64,000 nucleotides of DNA from Algibacter pacificus (GCF_008033385.1 NZ_VOGY01000006.1:243291-307290); one strand, 5' to 3'. Positions 54,154 through 64,000 are shown, counted from the stretch's first letter. Numbers and translations: made by a program. Notes: a model not told the origin generated them from the sequence alone.

Positions 54154-56589
54154 ATGAAATACGGACATTTTGATGATGAAAATAGAGAGTATGTAATTAC
54201 TAACCCAAAAACACCTTACCCGTGGATTAATTACCTGGGAAATGAGGATTTCTTCTCGTTAACATCAAACACAGCTGGTGGTTATACGTTTTATAAGGAC
54301 GCCAAATTTAGACGGTTAACACGTTATAGATATAACAATGTCCCTATTGATGATGGTGGTAAATATTTTTATATTAAAGATCAAGATACAACCTGGTGCC
54401 CAGGATGGAAACCAGTTAAAACAACATTAGATAGTTACGAGTGCCGCCATGGTATGAGCTATACCAAATTTAAAAGTTCTAAAAATGGTGTTCATGCAGA
54501 AGTGCTTCAATTTATACCTCTAGGGTTTTGGGGAGAAATTCAAAAAGTAAGTATTAAAAATACCACTTTAAATGTGAAAAAACTTAAACTATTCTCTTTT
54601 ATTGAATGGTGCTTATGGAATGCTGAAGATGATATGACTAATTTTCAAAGGAATTTTAATACCGGTGAAGTAGAAATTGAAGATGCTGTAATTTACCATA
54701 AAACCGAGTTTAAAGAACGACGAAACCACTATGCCTTTTATTCTGTGAATTCAAAAATTAATGGTTTTGATACCGATAGAGAGTCCTTCCTTGGGTTATA
54801 CAATGGTTTTGATGCGCCCGATGTAGTTGCCGATGGACAAGCTAAAAATAGTATAGCCCACGGTTGGTCGCCTGTGGCCTCGCATTATATTGAAGTCGAA
54901 CTACAACCAGGAGAACAAAAAGACTATGTTTTTATGCTTGGTTATGTTGAAGTGGAGGATGATAATAAATGGGAAAGCAATTCTGTAATCAATAAAAAGC
55001 CAGCAAAGGACATGATTGCAAAATTTGATACGGTTGAAAAAGTAACTGCAGCATTTAATGCTTTAAGGGCCTATTGGGATAATTTATTAGGGAAAATTAA
55101 TATTCAATCTGGTGAAAATAAGCTCGATAGAATGGTAAATATCTGGAATCAATACCAATGTATGGTAACCTTTAATATGTCGCGTTCGGCTTCATATTTC
55201 GAATCGGGAATTGGTCGCGGTATGGGGTTTAGAGATTCTAATCAGGATTTAATAGGCTTTGTGCATCAAATTCCAGAGCGTGCAAGGGAGCGTATCGTTG
55301 ATATTGCTTCAACCCAATTTGAAGATGGTTCGTGTTATCATCAATATCAACCATTAACAAAAAAAGGGAATGCTGTTTTAGGTGGTAATTTTAACGATGA
55401 TCCGCTATGGTTAATACTTTCAACTACAGAGTATATTAAAGAAACAGGCGATTTTGCTTTACTAGATGAACTCGTGCCTTTTGATAATGATATGAACAGA
55501 GCAAAACCTCATTTCGATCATTTAAAAGCGTCATTTTATCATGTTGTTAATAATTTAGGCCCACATAACTTACCTTTAATTGGGCGGGCCGATTGGAATG
55601 ATTGTTTAAATTTAAACTGTTTTTCTAAAGATCCTAATGAATCCTTTCAAACCACAGGAAATAAAAAAGATGGAAAAGCCGAAAGTGTAATGATAGCAGG
55701 TCTTTTTGTGGTGTATGGAAAAGAATTTGTAAAATTATGTCATCAAATTGGAAAAACAACCGAAGCCTTAGAGGCGCAAACCCATATAGATTGTATGATT
55801 GAAGCCGTTAAAAACTACGGTTGGGATGGTGATTGGTATTTACGGGCTTATGATTATTATGGGAATAAAGTAGGAACTAATGATAGTGAGGAAGGTAAAA
55901 TTTTTATAGAATCGCAAGGTTGGTGTGCTATGGCCGAAATTGGCAAGGAAGACGGAATGGTTGAAAAATCGTTAAATGCAGTAAAAACCCATTTAGATTC
56001 CGATTATGGTATTGTTTTAAATAGTCCAGCATTTACAAAATATTACATAGAATACGGCGAAATTTCTACTTATCCTAAAGGATATAAAGAAAATGGTGGC
56101 GTGTTTTGCCACAATAACCCTTGGGTCATGATTGGTGAAACCATGATAGGTCGTGGTGATGAGGCCTTTAATTATTACTCTAAAATTGCACCTAGTTTTT
56201 TAGAAGATATATCAGAATTACACAAAGTGGAACCGTATGTATATTGCCAAATGATAGCTGGTAAAGAAGCCTTTAAACCTGGTGAAGCTAAAAATTCCTG
56301 GTTATCGGGCACAGCGTCTTGGAATTTTTATGCTATTACACAGTATATTTTGGGTGTAAAACCAGACTACAATGGACTTTCTATAAATCCATGTATTCCA
56401 AAAAAATGGCATGGTTTTAAAATCAAAAGGGTCTTTAGAGGCGTTACCTATTATATAGAAGTAAAAAATCCAAACCATGTAAGTAAAGGGGTAGAACAAA
56501 TTTTAGTAAACGGCAAAGCTATTAAAACTGCAATTGTTCCCATTCTGGAGCAAGGCAAGGCACACCACATTACTGTAATTATGGGGTAA
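54154..56589 (+). CDS. GH94 glycoside phosphorylase (cellobiose-phosphorylase-like)
   Basis: An 811-residue cytoplasmic enzyme with no signal peptide, of GH94 length and layout. It opens with [20 protein letters not shown] and a beta-sandwich domain. The (alpha/alpha)6 barrel has [20 protein letters not shown] (about 351-370), [13 protein letters not shown], and [15 protein letters not shown] (about 478-492), which holds the candidate acid Asp; [20 protein letters not shown] follows. GH94 enzymes cut beta-linked disaccharides with phosphate, giving a sugar-1-phosphate and saving one ATP. Cellobiose is the best guess, but laminaribiose and others are family substrates. It lies behind the GPH symporter and in front of the convergent AraC gene. 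Confidence 0.9.
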   Translation: MKYGHFDDENREYVITNPKTPYPWINYLGNEDFFSLTSNTAGGYTFYKDAKFRRLTRYRYNNVPIDDGGKYFYIKDQDTTWCPGWKPVKTTLDSYECRHGMSYTKFKSSKNGVHAEVLQFIPLGFWGEIQKVSIKNTTLNVKKLKLFSFIEWCLWNAEDDMTNFQRNFNTGEVEIEDAVIYHKTEFKERRNHYAFYSVNSKINGFDTDRESFLGLYNGFDAPDVVADGQAKNSIAHGWSPVASHYIEVELQPGEQKDYVFMLGYVEVEDDNKWESNSVINKKPAKDMIAKFDTVEKVTAAFNALRAYWDNLLGKINIQSGENKLDRMVNIWNQYQCMVTFNMSRSASYFESGIGRGMGFRDSNQDLIGFVHQIPERARERIVDIASTQFEDGSCYHQYQPLTKKGNAVLGGNFNDDPLWLILSTTEYIKETGDFALLDELVPFDNDMNRAKPHFDHLKASFYHVVNNLGPHNLPLIGRADWNDCLNLNCFSKDPNESFQTTGNKKDGKAESVMIAGLFVVYGKEFVKLCHQIGKTTEALEAQTHIDCMIEAVKNYGWDGDWYLRAYDYYGNKVGTNDSEEGKIFIESQGWCAMAEIGKEDGMVEKSLNAVKTHLDSDYGIVLNSPAFTKYYIEYGEISTYPKGYKENGGVFCHNNPWVMIGETMIGRGDEAFNYYSKIAPSFLEDISELHKVEPYVYCQMIAGKEAFKPGEAKNSWLSGTASWNFYAITQYILGVKPDYNGLSINPCIPKKWHGFKIKRVFRGVTYYIEVKNPNHVSKGVEQILVNGKAIKTAIVPILEQGKAHHITVIMG

Positions 56590-56631
56590 TAGTAGGGCCA
56601 TTTTAAAAGCTTTTAAACTATTTTAATATTT

Positions 56632-56657
56632 GTGCTACGAAAGCGTTTTTATAGCAC
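56632..56657. terminator. Possible terminator between convergent GH94 and AraC genes
   Basis: GTGCTA (56632-56637) pairs with TAGCAC (56652-56657) across a T-rich loop that includes the AraC stop. A second palindrome, TTAAAAGCTTTTAA, lies at 56603-56616. Together they could end transcripts from both sides. Confidence 0.35.
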
Positions 56658-57521
56658 GCGTTTGGTTCCTATAAATTCATTTCTAAATTCTTTTGGTGTA
56701 CATTTTTTTGCCTTTTTAAATTGTCTGTTAAAATTAGCAATATTATTAAACCCACATCTAAAGCTAATTTCTCCTATGCTTTGATCTGTTTCTAAAAGCC
56801 ATCTACTAGCAAAACTAATTCTAGTGTCGTTAATATAGGAAATAAAGGTTTTGCCTGTTCGTTTTTTTATAAACCTATTGAATGATACAGGGCTCATATT
56901 TACCAATTCGGAGATTTCGGCTAAAGTAATGGTTCTACTAAAGTTTTCTTGAATGTACTCGTAAACCTTTTTTATTTTGTCGCTATTATGAAAATCAATA
57001 TGTTCAGAGCAATAGTTAGAGAGTAACCGTTGGCCTTCAGATTTTGCCAATTCATCAAGTATCGAAATAAACTCTAAATAGTATTTTATGCCAATAATTT
57101 TTGGTAGTGTCATTAATCTAGGCATAATGTTAACTGTAGTTTCTCTAGAAAATAAAATGCCGTGTTTAGAGCGGTTAAACATGTCTTTTATAGGTTTAAA
57201 AATACTTCTAGATAGTGTTTTTTCATTCAATAAATCATTATGAATATGCATAGTAATTTCGTAAATTTCTTTGCATTTACAGTTATGTAGTTCCCAACCA
57301 TGCACTATGTTAGGGCCTACAAGAACTAATTCCAAATCGTCTATAGTTTCAATACTATCACCAATAATTCGTCTAACTCCTTTGCCTCTATAAATAAAGT
57401 TAAGTTCGTATTCTGGATGAAAATGTATAGGAAAATCAAAATCATCTTTTACTCGTTCTTCTACCAAAAAGCTATCTTCTGGTATAAGTCGGGTAATTTC
57501 TCGGTGCGCATTTCGAATCAT
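56649..57521 (-). CDS. AraC-family transcriptional regulator with cupin sensor
   Basis: A 290-residue regulator: a cupin-like N-terminal half (FDFPIHFHPEYELNFIYRGK, LVLVGPNIVHGWEL) and two C-terminal helix-turn-helix motifs (ITLAEISELVNMSPVSFNRF, QSIGEISFRCGFNNIANFNR). It is similar in layout to the AraC at 19.1 kb but clearly a different protein. It is divergent from the SusC gene at 57696 (174 bases between) and convergent with the GH94 gene, so the SusC/SusD pair is its likely target. A disaccharide or glycoside is the expected ligand. Confidence 0.9.
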   Translation of the reverse strand: MIRNAHREITRLIPEDSFLVEERVKDDFDFPIHFHPEYELNFIYRGKGVRRIIGDSIETIDDLELVLVGPNIVHGWELHNCKCKEIYEITMHIHNDLLNEKTLSRSIFKPIKDMFNRSKHGILFSRETTVNIMPRLMTLPKIIGIKYYLEFISILDELAKSEGQRLLSNYCSEHIDFHNSDKIKKVYEYIQENFSRTITLAEISELVNMSPVSFNRFIKKRTGKTFISYINDTRISFASRWLLETDQSIGEISFRCGFNNIANFNRQFKKAKKCTPKEFRNEFIGTKRVL

Positions 57522-57621
57522 ATTAAATTATTTTTATTTAAACATCATAAAAATGTTAATAGATGACATAAATATACAAATAAATGATAATTTAATATTA
57601 ATAATTCAATAATAGCTGGTG

Positions 57622-57629
57622 TAGTTTTG
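57622..57629 (+). promoter_or_regulatory. Bacteroidetes-type -7 box before the third SusC gene
   Basis: TAGTTTTG matches TAnnTTTG in the AraC-SusC divergent region. Transcription would start near 57635, about 60 bases before the SusC start. No clean -33 TTG was seen, which suits an activator-dependent promoter. Confidence 0.4.
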
Positions 57630-57695
57630 TAGTAATATAAACCTGTTTTTAGTAAAATAGGAACGTATTATCAGCATTAACTAAACTAAATATAT

Positions 57696-60600
57696 ATGAA
57701 AATTCAAACTTTAAGACACATTTTTTTTCTAGTATTTTTTTCTTGTTGTACTTATGTACAGGCACAAAAAATAATAGGGACGGTCTCTGATGGTAATGGA
57801 CCATTGCCTGGCGCATCGGTTCTTGTTAAAGGAACAAGTAATGGAACAACTACCGATTTTGATGGGAAGTTCAGCTTAGATAATTTGTCTGCAAATGCCG
57901 TACTTCAAATTAGTTATATGGGGTACAACTCACAGGAGATTGCAATTAATAACCAAACCTCTATTAATATTGTTTTGGTTGAAGATGCCAGCCAATTAGA
58001 GGAGGTTGTTGTTGTTGGGTATGGTACGCAAAAGAAAAGCTTAGTAACAGGGGCTATTTCTAGTATAAAGTCTAGCGATATTCAAAACAATGCATCGACC
58101 AGAGTAGAACAAGCCATACAAGGAAAAGTTTCTGGTATTTCTGTTTTAAGTAACTCGGGTTCACCGGGTGCGGCATCAAAAATAAGGATTAGAGGTACAG
58201 GTTCTAATGGTAATTCAGATCCTATTTACATTGTCGATGGAATGAAAACCAGTAGTATTGATAATATTGATGGAGGTGATATTCAATCTATTGAAGTGTT
58301 AAAAGATGCAGCTTCTTCTGCTATTTATGGTACCGAAGGGGCTAACGGTGTTGTGCTTATTACCACAAAATCTGGTAAAAATTACGATAAACCGGTTATA
58401 TCATATAATTCGCAATTTGGGTTTCAGTCGGAGCGCACACAAATGACATTAATGAATGAAACCCAATATAGAACGTATTTAAATGAGGCTGGTGTTCAAA
58501 ACATTTCTTCTAATGGTATTAATACCAATTGGTTAAATGAAGTGTTTGAAAATGCCTGGGTAGAAAAACATCATTTAAGTTTTGCTGGTGGCTCAGAGAA
58601 ATCAACTTATTTGCTTTCGGGATCTTATACAAATCAAGATGGTATCGTTGGTGGTGATCGCGCTAATTTTAAACGCTATACGGCACGATTAAATTCTAAG
58701 CATAAAATGAACGATTGGTTAGAAGTAGGAAACAACCTGTCTTACTCTAATACCAGTAGAGGCGTTATTGTTGAAGATGACGAATATAGAAGCATATTAA
58801 ATAACGCCTTATTAATGGATCCATTAACACCTGTAACTTATAACGATGGCGTGCCGTCCAATGTGGCAAACTTAGCAAATAGTGGCTTAACAATTCTGTC
58901 CGATAAAAACGGAGATTATTATGGCTTACCAGCCTATGTTACAGGGGAAATTGCAAACCCTTTAGCCATGTTAACCATTCAGAATAAAAACATTAAAACC
59001 GATAAAATATTAGGTACATTTTTTGCAAATTTAACTCCAATTGAAGGTTTGGTAATAACTTCAAGATTAGGAATAGACGTAAATTACGCTGTAGAACATA
59101 ACTGGGATCCTGTTTATTATGTATCGTCAGAACGACAAAACTCAATTGCAACCGTTGATGATAATATTACCAAAACAAGTTCTTGGTTATGGGAAAATTT
59201 TGCAACTTATACAAATACCTATAAAAAACATGATTATACAATTTTGTTAGGTACAACTGCCGAAAAATACCAATCGCCCGATTTCTATCTATTCTCTGGC
59301 CCTATGCCTAAAGCCGGAGATAATTATGCTTACCACGATTATTCTCAAGATGATGATCTTGATAAAACAGGAGGGAGTTATGTAGAAAAAAGAAAAAGAT
59401 CTGTATTTGGAAGGTTCTCATACTCATACGATGAAAAATACCTTTTAGAAGGTACTTTACGTTACGATGAGTCTAGTGCTTTTTCTGAAGCAAATAAAGG
59501 TGCTTATTTCCCATCGCTATCTGCCGGTTGGGTAATGTCTAATGAATCCTTTTGGAAAGAAGATTCTAAAATAAACTATTTAAAAATGCGTGCTAGTTGG
59601 GGGCAAGTGGGAAGCGATCAAAACTTATACGGAAATGAAGACTTACAATTTTACACTAGTGAAGGGGTTAAAATACCCGATGGTAATGGTGGTTTTCTAC
59701 CGGGTTATGAGGCCGATGATCTTCCAAATGCAGATTTAACTTGGGAAACATCCGAACAATTAGATTTAGGTATGGATTTAAGAGCTTTTGATGGAAAATT
59801 AAGTTTTACAACAGATTATTATCATAAAAAAACTAAAGATTTAATAGTTAGTGGTAATGGTCTAATTCCCTTGTCTGTAGGACGTAATTTTGGTAGTTTT
59901 AACGGGGGTACCGTATCCAACAAAGGTTGGGAGTTCGAATTGGGATACCATAATACATTTGGAGATTTTTCTTATGGTGTCAATGTAAACTTATCTACAC
60001 TTAAAAATGAAGTTACCCAATTGGCTGTAGATTCTCCAATAGATGGTGTAAATGTTAGAGGTTTTGATACCACACGTTTTGAAGAAGGCCAGCCCATTTG
60101 GTATTACAGAGGTTACAAAACCAACGGTATAGATGATACCACCGGAGAACCTATCATTGTCGATGTAGACGGTAGCGGCGATATTACTGCAAATGATATT
60201 ACCAATATTGGCGATCCTCACCCAGATTTATTATACGGCGGACAAATTAATTTAGGTTATAAAAATTGGGATTTTAATATCAATTTTCAAGGTGTTCAAG
60301 GTAATGAAATTTATATGTTATGGAACAGAACAGATAGACCGTACTCTAATAAACCAGCCTTTTTATTTGATGGCAGATGGACAGGGGGTGGAAGTAAAGC
60401 TTCGTACCCAAAAGCAGATGTTAGTAGTGATTACTTATACCGAAGCGATTTAATGGTGGGCGATGGATCTTACATGAGAATTAAACAAATTCAACTCGGT
60501 TATTCGCTACCTTCCCAACTACTAGAAAAACTAAAAATAGATCGCTTACGCCTTTCTTTATCTGTAGAAAACTATTTCACCATTACAAACTACCAAGGCC

Positions 60601-60704
60601 TAGACCCCGAAGCTGGTAGTACAGATAATTTAAGTCAAGGTATTGATAGAGGGGTATATCCAATACCAGGGAAAATAATTTTTGGTTTATCTGTAAACCT
60701 ATAA
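57696..60704 (+). CDS. SusC/RagA-family TonB-linked outer membrane transporter
   Basis: A complete 1002-residue SusC: signal peptide to about residue 24 (ending YVQAQ), a carboxypeptidase-regulatory-like domain (about 25-105, GTVSDGNGPLPGASVLVKGT), then EVVVVGYGTQKKSLVTGAIS at the plug start, ARIRIRGTGSNGNSDP-like segments, IYIVDGMKTSS, and the barrel ending IIFGLSVNL. It is divergent from an AraC regulator and paired with the SusD gene 23 bases downstream. The GH94 and GPH genes nearby suggest import of a beta-linked oligosaccharide. No endo-acting glycanase is seen in the window to make it. Confidence 0.94.
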   Translation: MKIQTLRHIFFLVFFSCCTYVQAQKIIGTVSDGNGPLPGASVLVKGTSNGTTTDFDGKFSLDNLSANAVLQISYMGYNSQEIAINNQTSINIVLVEDASQLEEVVVVGYGTQKKSLVTGAISSIKSSDIQNNASTRVEQAIQGKVSGISVLSNSGSPGAASKIRIRGTGSNGNSDPIYIVDGMKTSSIDNIDGGDIQSIEVLKDAASSAIYGTEGANGVVLITTKSGKNYDKPVISYNSQFGFQSERTQMTLMNETQYRTYLNEAGVQNISSNGINTNWLNEVFENAWVEKHHLSFAGGSEKSTYLLSGSYTNQDGIVGGDRANFKRYTARLNSKHKMNDWLEVGNNLSYSNTSRGVIVEDDEYRSILNNALLMDPLTPVTYNDGVPSNVANLANSGLTILSDKNGDYYGLPAYVTGEIANPLAMLTIQNKNIKTDKILGTFFANLTPIEGLVITSRLGIDVNYAVEHNWDPVYYVSSERQNSIATVDDNITKTSSWLWENFATYTNTYKKHDYTILLGTTAEKYQSPDFYLFSGPMPKAGDNYAYHDYSQDDDLDKTGGSYVEKRKRSVFGRFSYSYDEKYLLEGTLRYDESSAFSEANKGAYFPSLSAGWVMSNESFWKEDSKINYLKMRASWGQVGSDQNLYGNEDLQFYTSEGVKIPDGNGGFLPGYEADDLPNADLTWETSEQLDLGMDLRAFDGKLSFTTDYYHKKTKDLIVSGNGLIPLSVGRNFGSFNGGTVSNKGWEFELGYHNTFGDFSYGVNVNLSTLKNEVTQLAVDSPIDGVNVRGFDTTRFEEGQPIWYYRGYKTNGIDDTTGEPIIVDVDGSGDITANDITNIGDPHPDLLYGGQINLGYKNWDFNINFQGVQGNEIYMLWNRTDRPYSNKPAFLFDGRWTGGGSKASYPKADVSSDYLYRSDLMVGDGSYMRIKQIQLGYSLPSQLLEKLKIDRLRLSLSVENYFTITNYQGLDPEAGSTDNLSQGIDRGVYPIPGKIIFGLSVNL

Positions 60705-60727
60705 TCTTAATTTAAAGTATTAAAACA

Positions 60728-62248
60728 ATGAAAAAATATATAAAAATTATAGCATTAGGTATTTTAATCGTGTTTAATTACACCGCATGTAGTCGTGACT
60801 TTACAGAAGTAGAACCTATAGGAAAGGTAAATGAAGCCGATTTTTTATCCACCGATGCTGAAGCTGAATCTGTAATATTTGGCATATACGATCTCATGGC
60901 TTGGAATTATAATAGAGATTGGAATAGCGCCTTTTTTATAAAAATATTACCAGGAGATATGGCAAATGCCGGAAGTACTATTGGAGATCAACCAGCATTA
61001 CAACAACTTGATGATTTTGAGTATGTGGCCGATAATCCAGTTATTACAGGAGTTTGGGAAGGATTCTATAAAACCATTGGTCTTGCCAATGTGCTTATTG
61101 AAAAACTAGAACTTTCAAACCTGAGTACAAAAGATAAATTTATTGCCGAAGCCAAATTTTTACGAGCATATAGCTATTTTGAATTAGTCACTTTATATGG
61201 GGGTGTACCTTTAAGAATTTCAACCCCAACATCTATAGATGATTTTGCTTTAGCACGATCCACCAAAAGTGAAGTGTATACGCAAATTGAATCAGATTTA
61301 AAAGATGCCATTAATGGATTAGCTACTAAATCTGCAATAGCACAACCGTTTAGAATTTCAAAAGAAGCGGCAGAGGCCGTATTGGGTAAAGTGTATTTAT
61401 TTCAAGAAAAATATGATTTAGCAGCCGTTGAATTTGAAAAAGTAATTGCATCAAAAGCTTTTGATCTAGAACCAGACTATGCCGATGTTTGGAGTTCAAG
61501 TTCCGAAAACGGGAAAGAATCGCTAATTGAGTTAACCTATGTAAGTACAGAAGCCTATAGCTGGGGTAATTTTCCTTGGGGTGAACGTCCTGAAAGTAAT
61601 ATTCACGCCCAGTTGATGGGGCCAAGAGGAGGTGTTTTTGATGTTGCCGCTATTGGAGTTGCTAATGGCTGGGGGTTTAATTTACCAACCGCTAAAATAG
61701 GAGCAGCATTTGATACTGCTGGCGATATGATACGTAAAAATGCCACATTAATATCCGAAGAAGATTTAGTTGCGGCAGGAGGTAAGGTTACTCCTCCAGA
61801 TACAGGAATTCATGATTATGAAGGTTACGTACGGTTAAAATATACCACAAGACCAGAAGATACTGCTGGACCAACTACTGAATTAAATTTTGGTATTAAC
61901 TGGAGACTTTTAAGGTATGCCGATGTGTTATTAATGGCTGCAGAAGCGTATCATAAAAATAATGAAGATTCTAAAGCATTAATAGAATTAAATAAGGTAA
62001 GAAGCAGAGCTAACCTTCCAGATGTTACAGCAACCGGAACAGCGCTTTTTGATGCTATTGTTAAAGAACGACAGTTAGAACTCGCTTTTGAAGGCCAACG
62101 TTTTTGGGATTTAATACGTTGGGGATTGGCCGAAACCGAACTTTCAAACTTAGGGTACACCTCTAAAAATGAAGTGTTTCCAATTCCTGCCAATGAAATA
62201 AGTAGAAACACACTTATTAGTCAAGAAGATCAAAATCCAGGATATTAG
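60728..62248 (+). CDS. SusD/RagB-family lipoprotein
   Basis: A 506-residue lipoprotein (MKKYIKIIALGILIVFNYTAC, Cys21) with FLSTDAEAESVIFGIYDLMA, the helical FIAEAKFLRAYSYFELVTLY (a hallmark of SusD), AVLGKVYLFQEKYDLAAVEF, RYADVLLMAAEAYHKNNEDS and the C-terminal ELAFEGQRFWDLIRWG. It is the binding partner of the SusC 23 bases upstream. A strong terminator follows 32 bases after the stop, so the unit is SusC-SusD only. Confidence 0.94.
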   Translation: MKKYIKIIALGILIVFNYTACSRDFTEVEPIGKVNEADFLSTDAEAESVIFGIYDLMAWNYNRDWNSAFFIKILPGDMANAGSTIGDQPALQQLDDFEYVADNPVITGVWEGFYKTIGLANVLIEKLELSNLSTKDKFIAEAKFLRAYSYFELVTLYGGVPLRISTPTSIDDFALARSTKSEVYTQIESDLKDAINGLATKSAIAQPFRISKEAAEAVLGKVYLFQEKYDLAAVEFEKVIASKAFDLEPDYADVWSSSSENGKESLIELTYVSTEAYSWGNFPWGERPESNIHAQLMGPRGGVFDVAAIGVANGWGFNLPTAKIGAAFDTAGDMIRKNATLISEEDLVAAGGKVTPPDTGIHDYEGYVRLKYTTRPEDTAGPTTELNFGINWRLLRYADVLLMAAEAYHKNNEDSKALIELNKVRSRANLPDVTATGTALFDAIVKERQLELAFEGQRFWDLIRWGLAETELSNLGYTSKNEVFPIPANEISRNTLISQEDQNPGY

Positions 62249-62279
62249 TTTAAAAGTGAGTAATTAGTTTTGTTTTGGG

Positions 62280-62320
62280 AAAAGGCAGTATGTTAACACA
62301 AATACTGCCTTTTATTTTTA
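62280..62320 (+). terminator. Rho-independent terminator after the third SusD gene
   Basis: AAAAGGCAGTAT (62280-62291) pairs perfectly with ATACTGCCTTTT (62302-62313) around a 10-base loop, followed by a T-rich tail. It closes the SusC/SusD unit. Confidence 0.88.
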
Positions 62321-62459
62321 AGTACCATTTATACCGGAATGTAAAGGCTTTAACCTGAAATTGCTAAATTTAACAATTTTCAAATCTTCATATAACTAAC
62401 CTTTAAAAAAAAACACCGAACACAGCGATTTTAAGTATTTAATTTCTCAAGAGGCTAAG

Positions 62460-62467
62460 TATATTTG
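62460..62467 (+). promoter_or_regulatory. Bacteroidetes-type -7 box before the rhamnulose-1-phosphate aldolase gene
   Basis: TATATTTG matches TAnnTTTG, with a TTT about 19 bases upstream. Transcription would start near 62473, about 20 bases before the gene, so this gene has its own promoter behind the terminator. Confidence 0.45.
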
Positions 62468-62492
62468 TGATATAAATATTTATTTCAAATTT

Positions 62493-63287
62493 ATGAAAAC
62501 GCTAAAACTTCCAATACAGGTAGAAACAGAACTTAAAAAGGTGTCAAAAGTCGCAGGCTATTTATGGCAACGCGAATGGGCAGAGCGCAATGCCGGAAAT
62601 ATATCCATAAATTTAACATCTTTTTTTTCTAAAGAAGACGTTCAAGGTATTGGTACAGAAGTATCTTTTAATTTCCCTAAATCATCAGCAGGATTTATTA
62701 TTTACATAACTGGTACAGGATGTTATTTACGAGATTTGGTAGATAAATTAGAAGAGGTATCTTGTATGCTTTATATTAATGAAGACGCTACGGCCTATTC
62801 CATTATTTGGGGTGGAAAACGTAATAATTTCGCTCCTACCTGCGAGTTAATTTCTCATGCCAGTATTCACCTATTTAATGCACAACATCAGCCAGAAAAT
62901 TTAGCGGTAGTCCATACACATCCTTTAGAATTAATTTGTATGAGTCACCACGAATTATTTAATGATGAAGAAGAATTAAACAGGCAAATTTGGATGATGT
63001 GCCCCGAGGTGAAAGTATTTGTTCCTAAAGGCATTCACTGTACGCCATATGCTTTATCCAGCACAGCCGCTTTAGCCGAAGTGACTATGGAAGCGTTTAA
63101 AACCAGAAACGTATCCCTATGGGAAAAACACGGGGCAACAGCAACCGCTCCGGATGTTATGAAAGCATGGGACTTTTTAGATGTGGCGAACAAAGGCGCT
63201 AAATTGCTAATGATGTGTTGGGCAGCAGGATTTAAACCTGTAGGTTTATCGAACGCACAGTTAACCGAATTAGAACAGTTTACCTAA
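62493..63287 (+). CDS. rhaD: Rhamnulose-1-phosphate aldolase
   Basis: A 264-residue class II aldolase that splits L-rhamnulose-1-phosphate into dihydroxyacetone phosphate and L-lactaldehyde. The family fold is shown by WQREWAERNAGNISINLTSF, a TGTGC phosphate-binding turn, PTCELISHASIHLFNA (catalytic Glu), VVHTHPLELICMSHHE (two zinc His) and LWEKHGATATAPDVMKAWDF (third zinc His). The length matches known RhaD (about 270). No rhamnose isomerase or kinase is next to it on the left; the right side is damaged. It is probably part of a rhamnose catabolic set whose other genes lie elsewhere. Confidence 0.9.
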   Translation: MKTLKLPIQVETELKKVSKVAGYLWQREWAERNAGNISINLTSFFSKEDVQGIGTEVSFNFPKSSAGFIIYITGTGCYLRDLVDKLEEVSCMLYINEDATAYSIIWGGKRNNFAPTCELISHASIHLFNAQHQPENLAVVHTHPLELICMSHHELFNDEEELNRQIWMMCPEVKVFVPKGIHCTPYALSSTAALAEVTMEAFKTRNVSLWEKHGATATAPDVMKAWDFLDVANKGAKLLMMCWAAGFKPVGLSNAQLTELEQFT

Positions 63288-63442
63288 TAAAAAATATGTA
63301 GTTGCTTAAAAGTGATCCAAGTATATAAAGGCTATCAGGTTTACTTAGACAATAGATAATTTAAAAAACTTTTTTAGGACTTCAAGTGTATTATAATCAT
63401 TGTTTTATAGGTGGTATTAACAGCCACAAACCAACAACAGGA

Positions 63443-63895
63443 TTAATTTTTATCCAATAGGTTCCAATTGGTATCGGCTTTACGTTTTAACGTATTGGGC
63501 TTTTCTTGTAATCAGTATTTTAAGGAGTTAATTCCCCACGAATTATAAAACAAGTATAGTTTTCCATCTCGTATTTCATAGGTTTTAGGGGCGATATAAA
63601 CTATTTCGTTTTACAGCTATGGCACAAGCACAATAGTCGCCATATTGTGGAATATACTTTTTGGGGTTTTAATTAAAAGCGTCTAAATGGCATTGTGTAG
63701 CAAATTAAAAACAATCGCCTTTATAGGTGCTTACATAGGTGTCCAGGCCTTTTTCTGGATGGTTATTTAAATATAAAACCACATCAAAACCAGCTATAAC
63801 AAAGCCTTTTTTGTGTAGAAATCTATATTTTGGGCAGCCATAGCATATACAAAGGTTAAAAAAGCAATACCGAGTAGATTTTTATTTTGATGCAT
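63443..63895 (-). pseudogene. Decayed YHS-domain protein gene
   Basis: Minus-strand translation gives a recognisable YHS-domain protein broken by a frameshift and stops. It begins MHQNKNLLGIAFLTFVYAMA (secretion signal). After a frameshift it continues KGFVIAGFDVVLYLNNHPEK, TYVSTYKGDCF, stop, FATQ, LDAFN, stop, NPKKYIPQYGDYCACAIAV, PKTYEIRDGKLYLFYN, and a stop replaces Trp in KY*LQEKPN. The order and phrases match the YHS family (for example NPxKYxPQYGGYCA and DGKLYLNYN). The TAA/TGA codons sit where Gln, Tyr or Trp would be, which is point-mutation decay. An insertion sequence starts 11 bases past the start codon. Confidence 0.85.
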
Positions 63896-63905
63896 AGTAT
63901 ATAAT

Positions 63906-64000
63906 TGTAGGCTTCCCTAAAAATGGGACAGTAATTAATTCGAATTTATTAACTTTAAATTCAAACTGTCACAATGAAAAACAGCAAATTTAGTGAGAGC
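63906..64000 (+). mobile_element. Left end of an IS3-type insertion sequence, cut by the window edge
   Basis: The stretch from about 63906 (TGTAGGCTTCCCTAAAAATG, then GGACAGT) has the look of an insertion-sequence terminal repeat, and a transposase start follows at 63974. The right end and target duplication are outside the window, so the boundary is approximate. Confidence 0.5.
63974..64000 (+). CDS. IS3-family transposase OrfA, first nine codons
   Basis: Only MKNSKFSES is visible. This matches the usual start of IS3-family OrfA helix-turn-helix proteins (MKxSKFTESQI-type). The call rests on nine residues and the preceding repeat-like end, so it is tentative. Confidence 0.5.

Overview
The window is AT-rich DNA from a Bacteroidetes bacterium, most likely a (marine) member of the Flavobacteriaceae. 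The evidence is three SusC/SusD outer-membrane pairs, many short lipoprotein signals, almost no Shine-Dalgarno sequences, and promoters of the TTG / TAnnTTTG type. It reads as a chain of nutrient-acquisition islands. No rRNA, tRNA or CRISPR was seen.

Region A (1-35.9 kb) is an alpha-mannoside island. A SusC (cut by the left edge), a SusD and a LamG-domain lipoprotein run rightward to a strong terminator near 5.0 kb. A leftward block (18.7 to 5.7 kb) holds a multidomain GH38-type alpha-mannosidase, three (alpha/alpha)6-type glycosidases, a mannonate-dehydratase-like protein, a sugar-porter MFS and an SDR dehydrogenase. An AraC regulator lies upstream. A second leftward GH38 (20.2-23.8 kb) follows a short relic that looks like the end of another GH38. 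Rightward come three GH92 mannosidases, a two-part mannose-6-phosphate isomerase and a GntR/UTRA regulator (24.6-35.8 kb). Extracellular and periplasmic enzymes would release mannose, and the isomerase would feed glycolysis. The SDR plus dehydratase suggest a second, non-phosphorylated branch.

Region B (36.1-51.9 kb) looks like a peptide or protein acquisition island. A divergent Lrp/AsnC regulator faces an aminotransferase and a RidA. These are followed by a SusC/SusD pair, two calcium-repeat lipoproteins sharing an unrecognised Cys-containing domain, two lethal-factor-like zinc peptidases, a pappalysin-like peptidase, an M1-like peptidase and a dicarboxylate/amino-acid symporter. This is the most interesting candidate system in the window: surface capture, proteolysis, uptake and deamination in one block.

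Region C (52.5-62.3 kb) is a small disaccharide locus: a GPH-type symporter with a periplasmic insert, a cytoplasmic GH94 phosphorylase, an AraC regulator and a SusC/SusD pair ending in a clear terminator. A rhamnulose-1-phosphate aldolase follows. The right end holds a decayed YHS-domain gene and, at the edge, what looks like the left end of an IS3-type insertion sequence. A deletion-damaged LacI-family regulator lies at 7.0-7.4 kb. The relics show that these islands have been rearranged.
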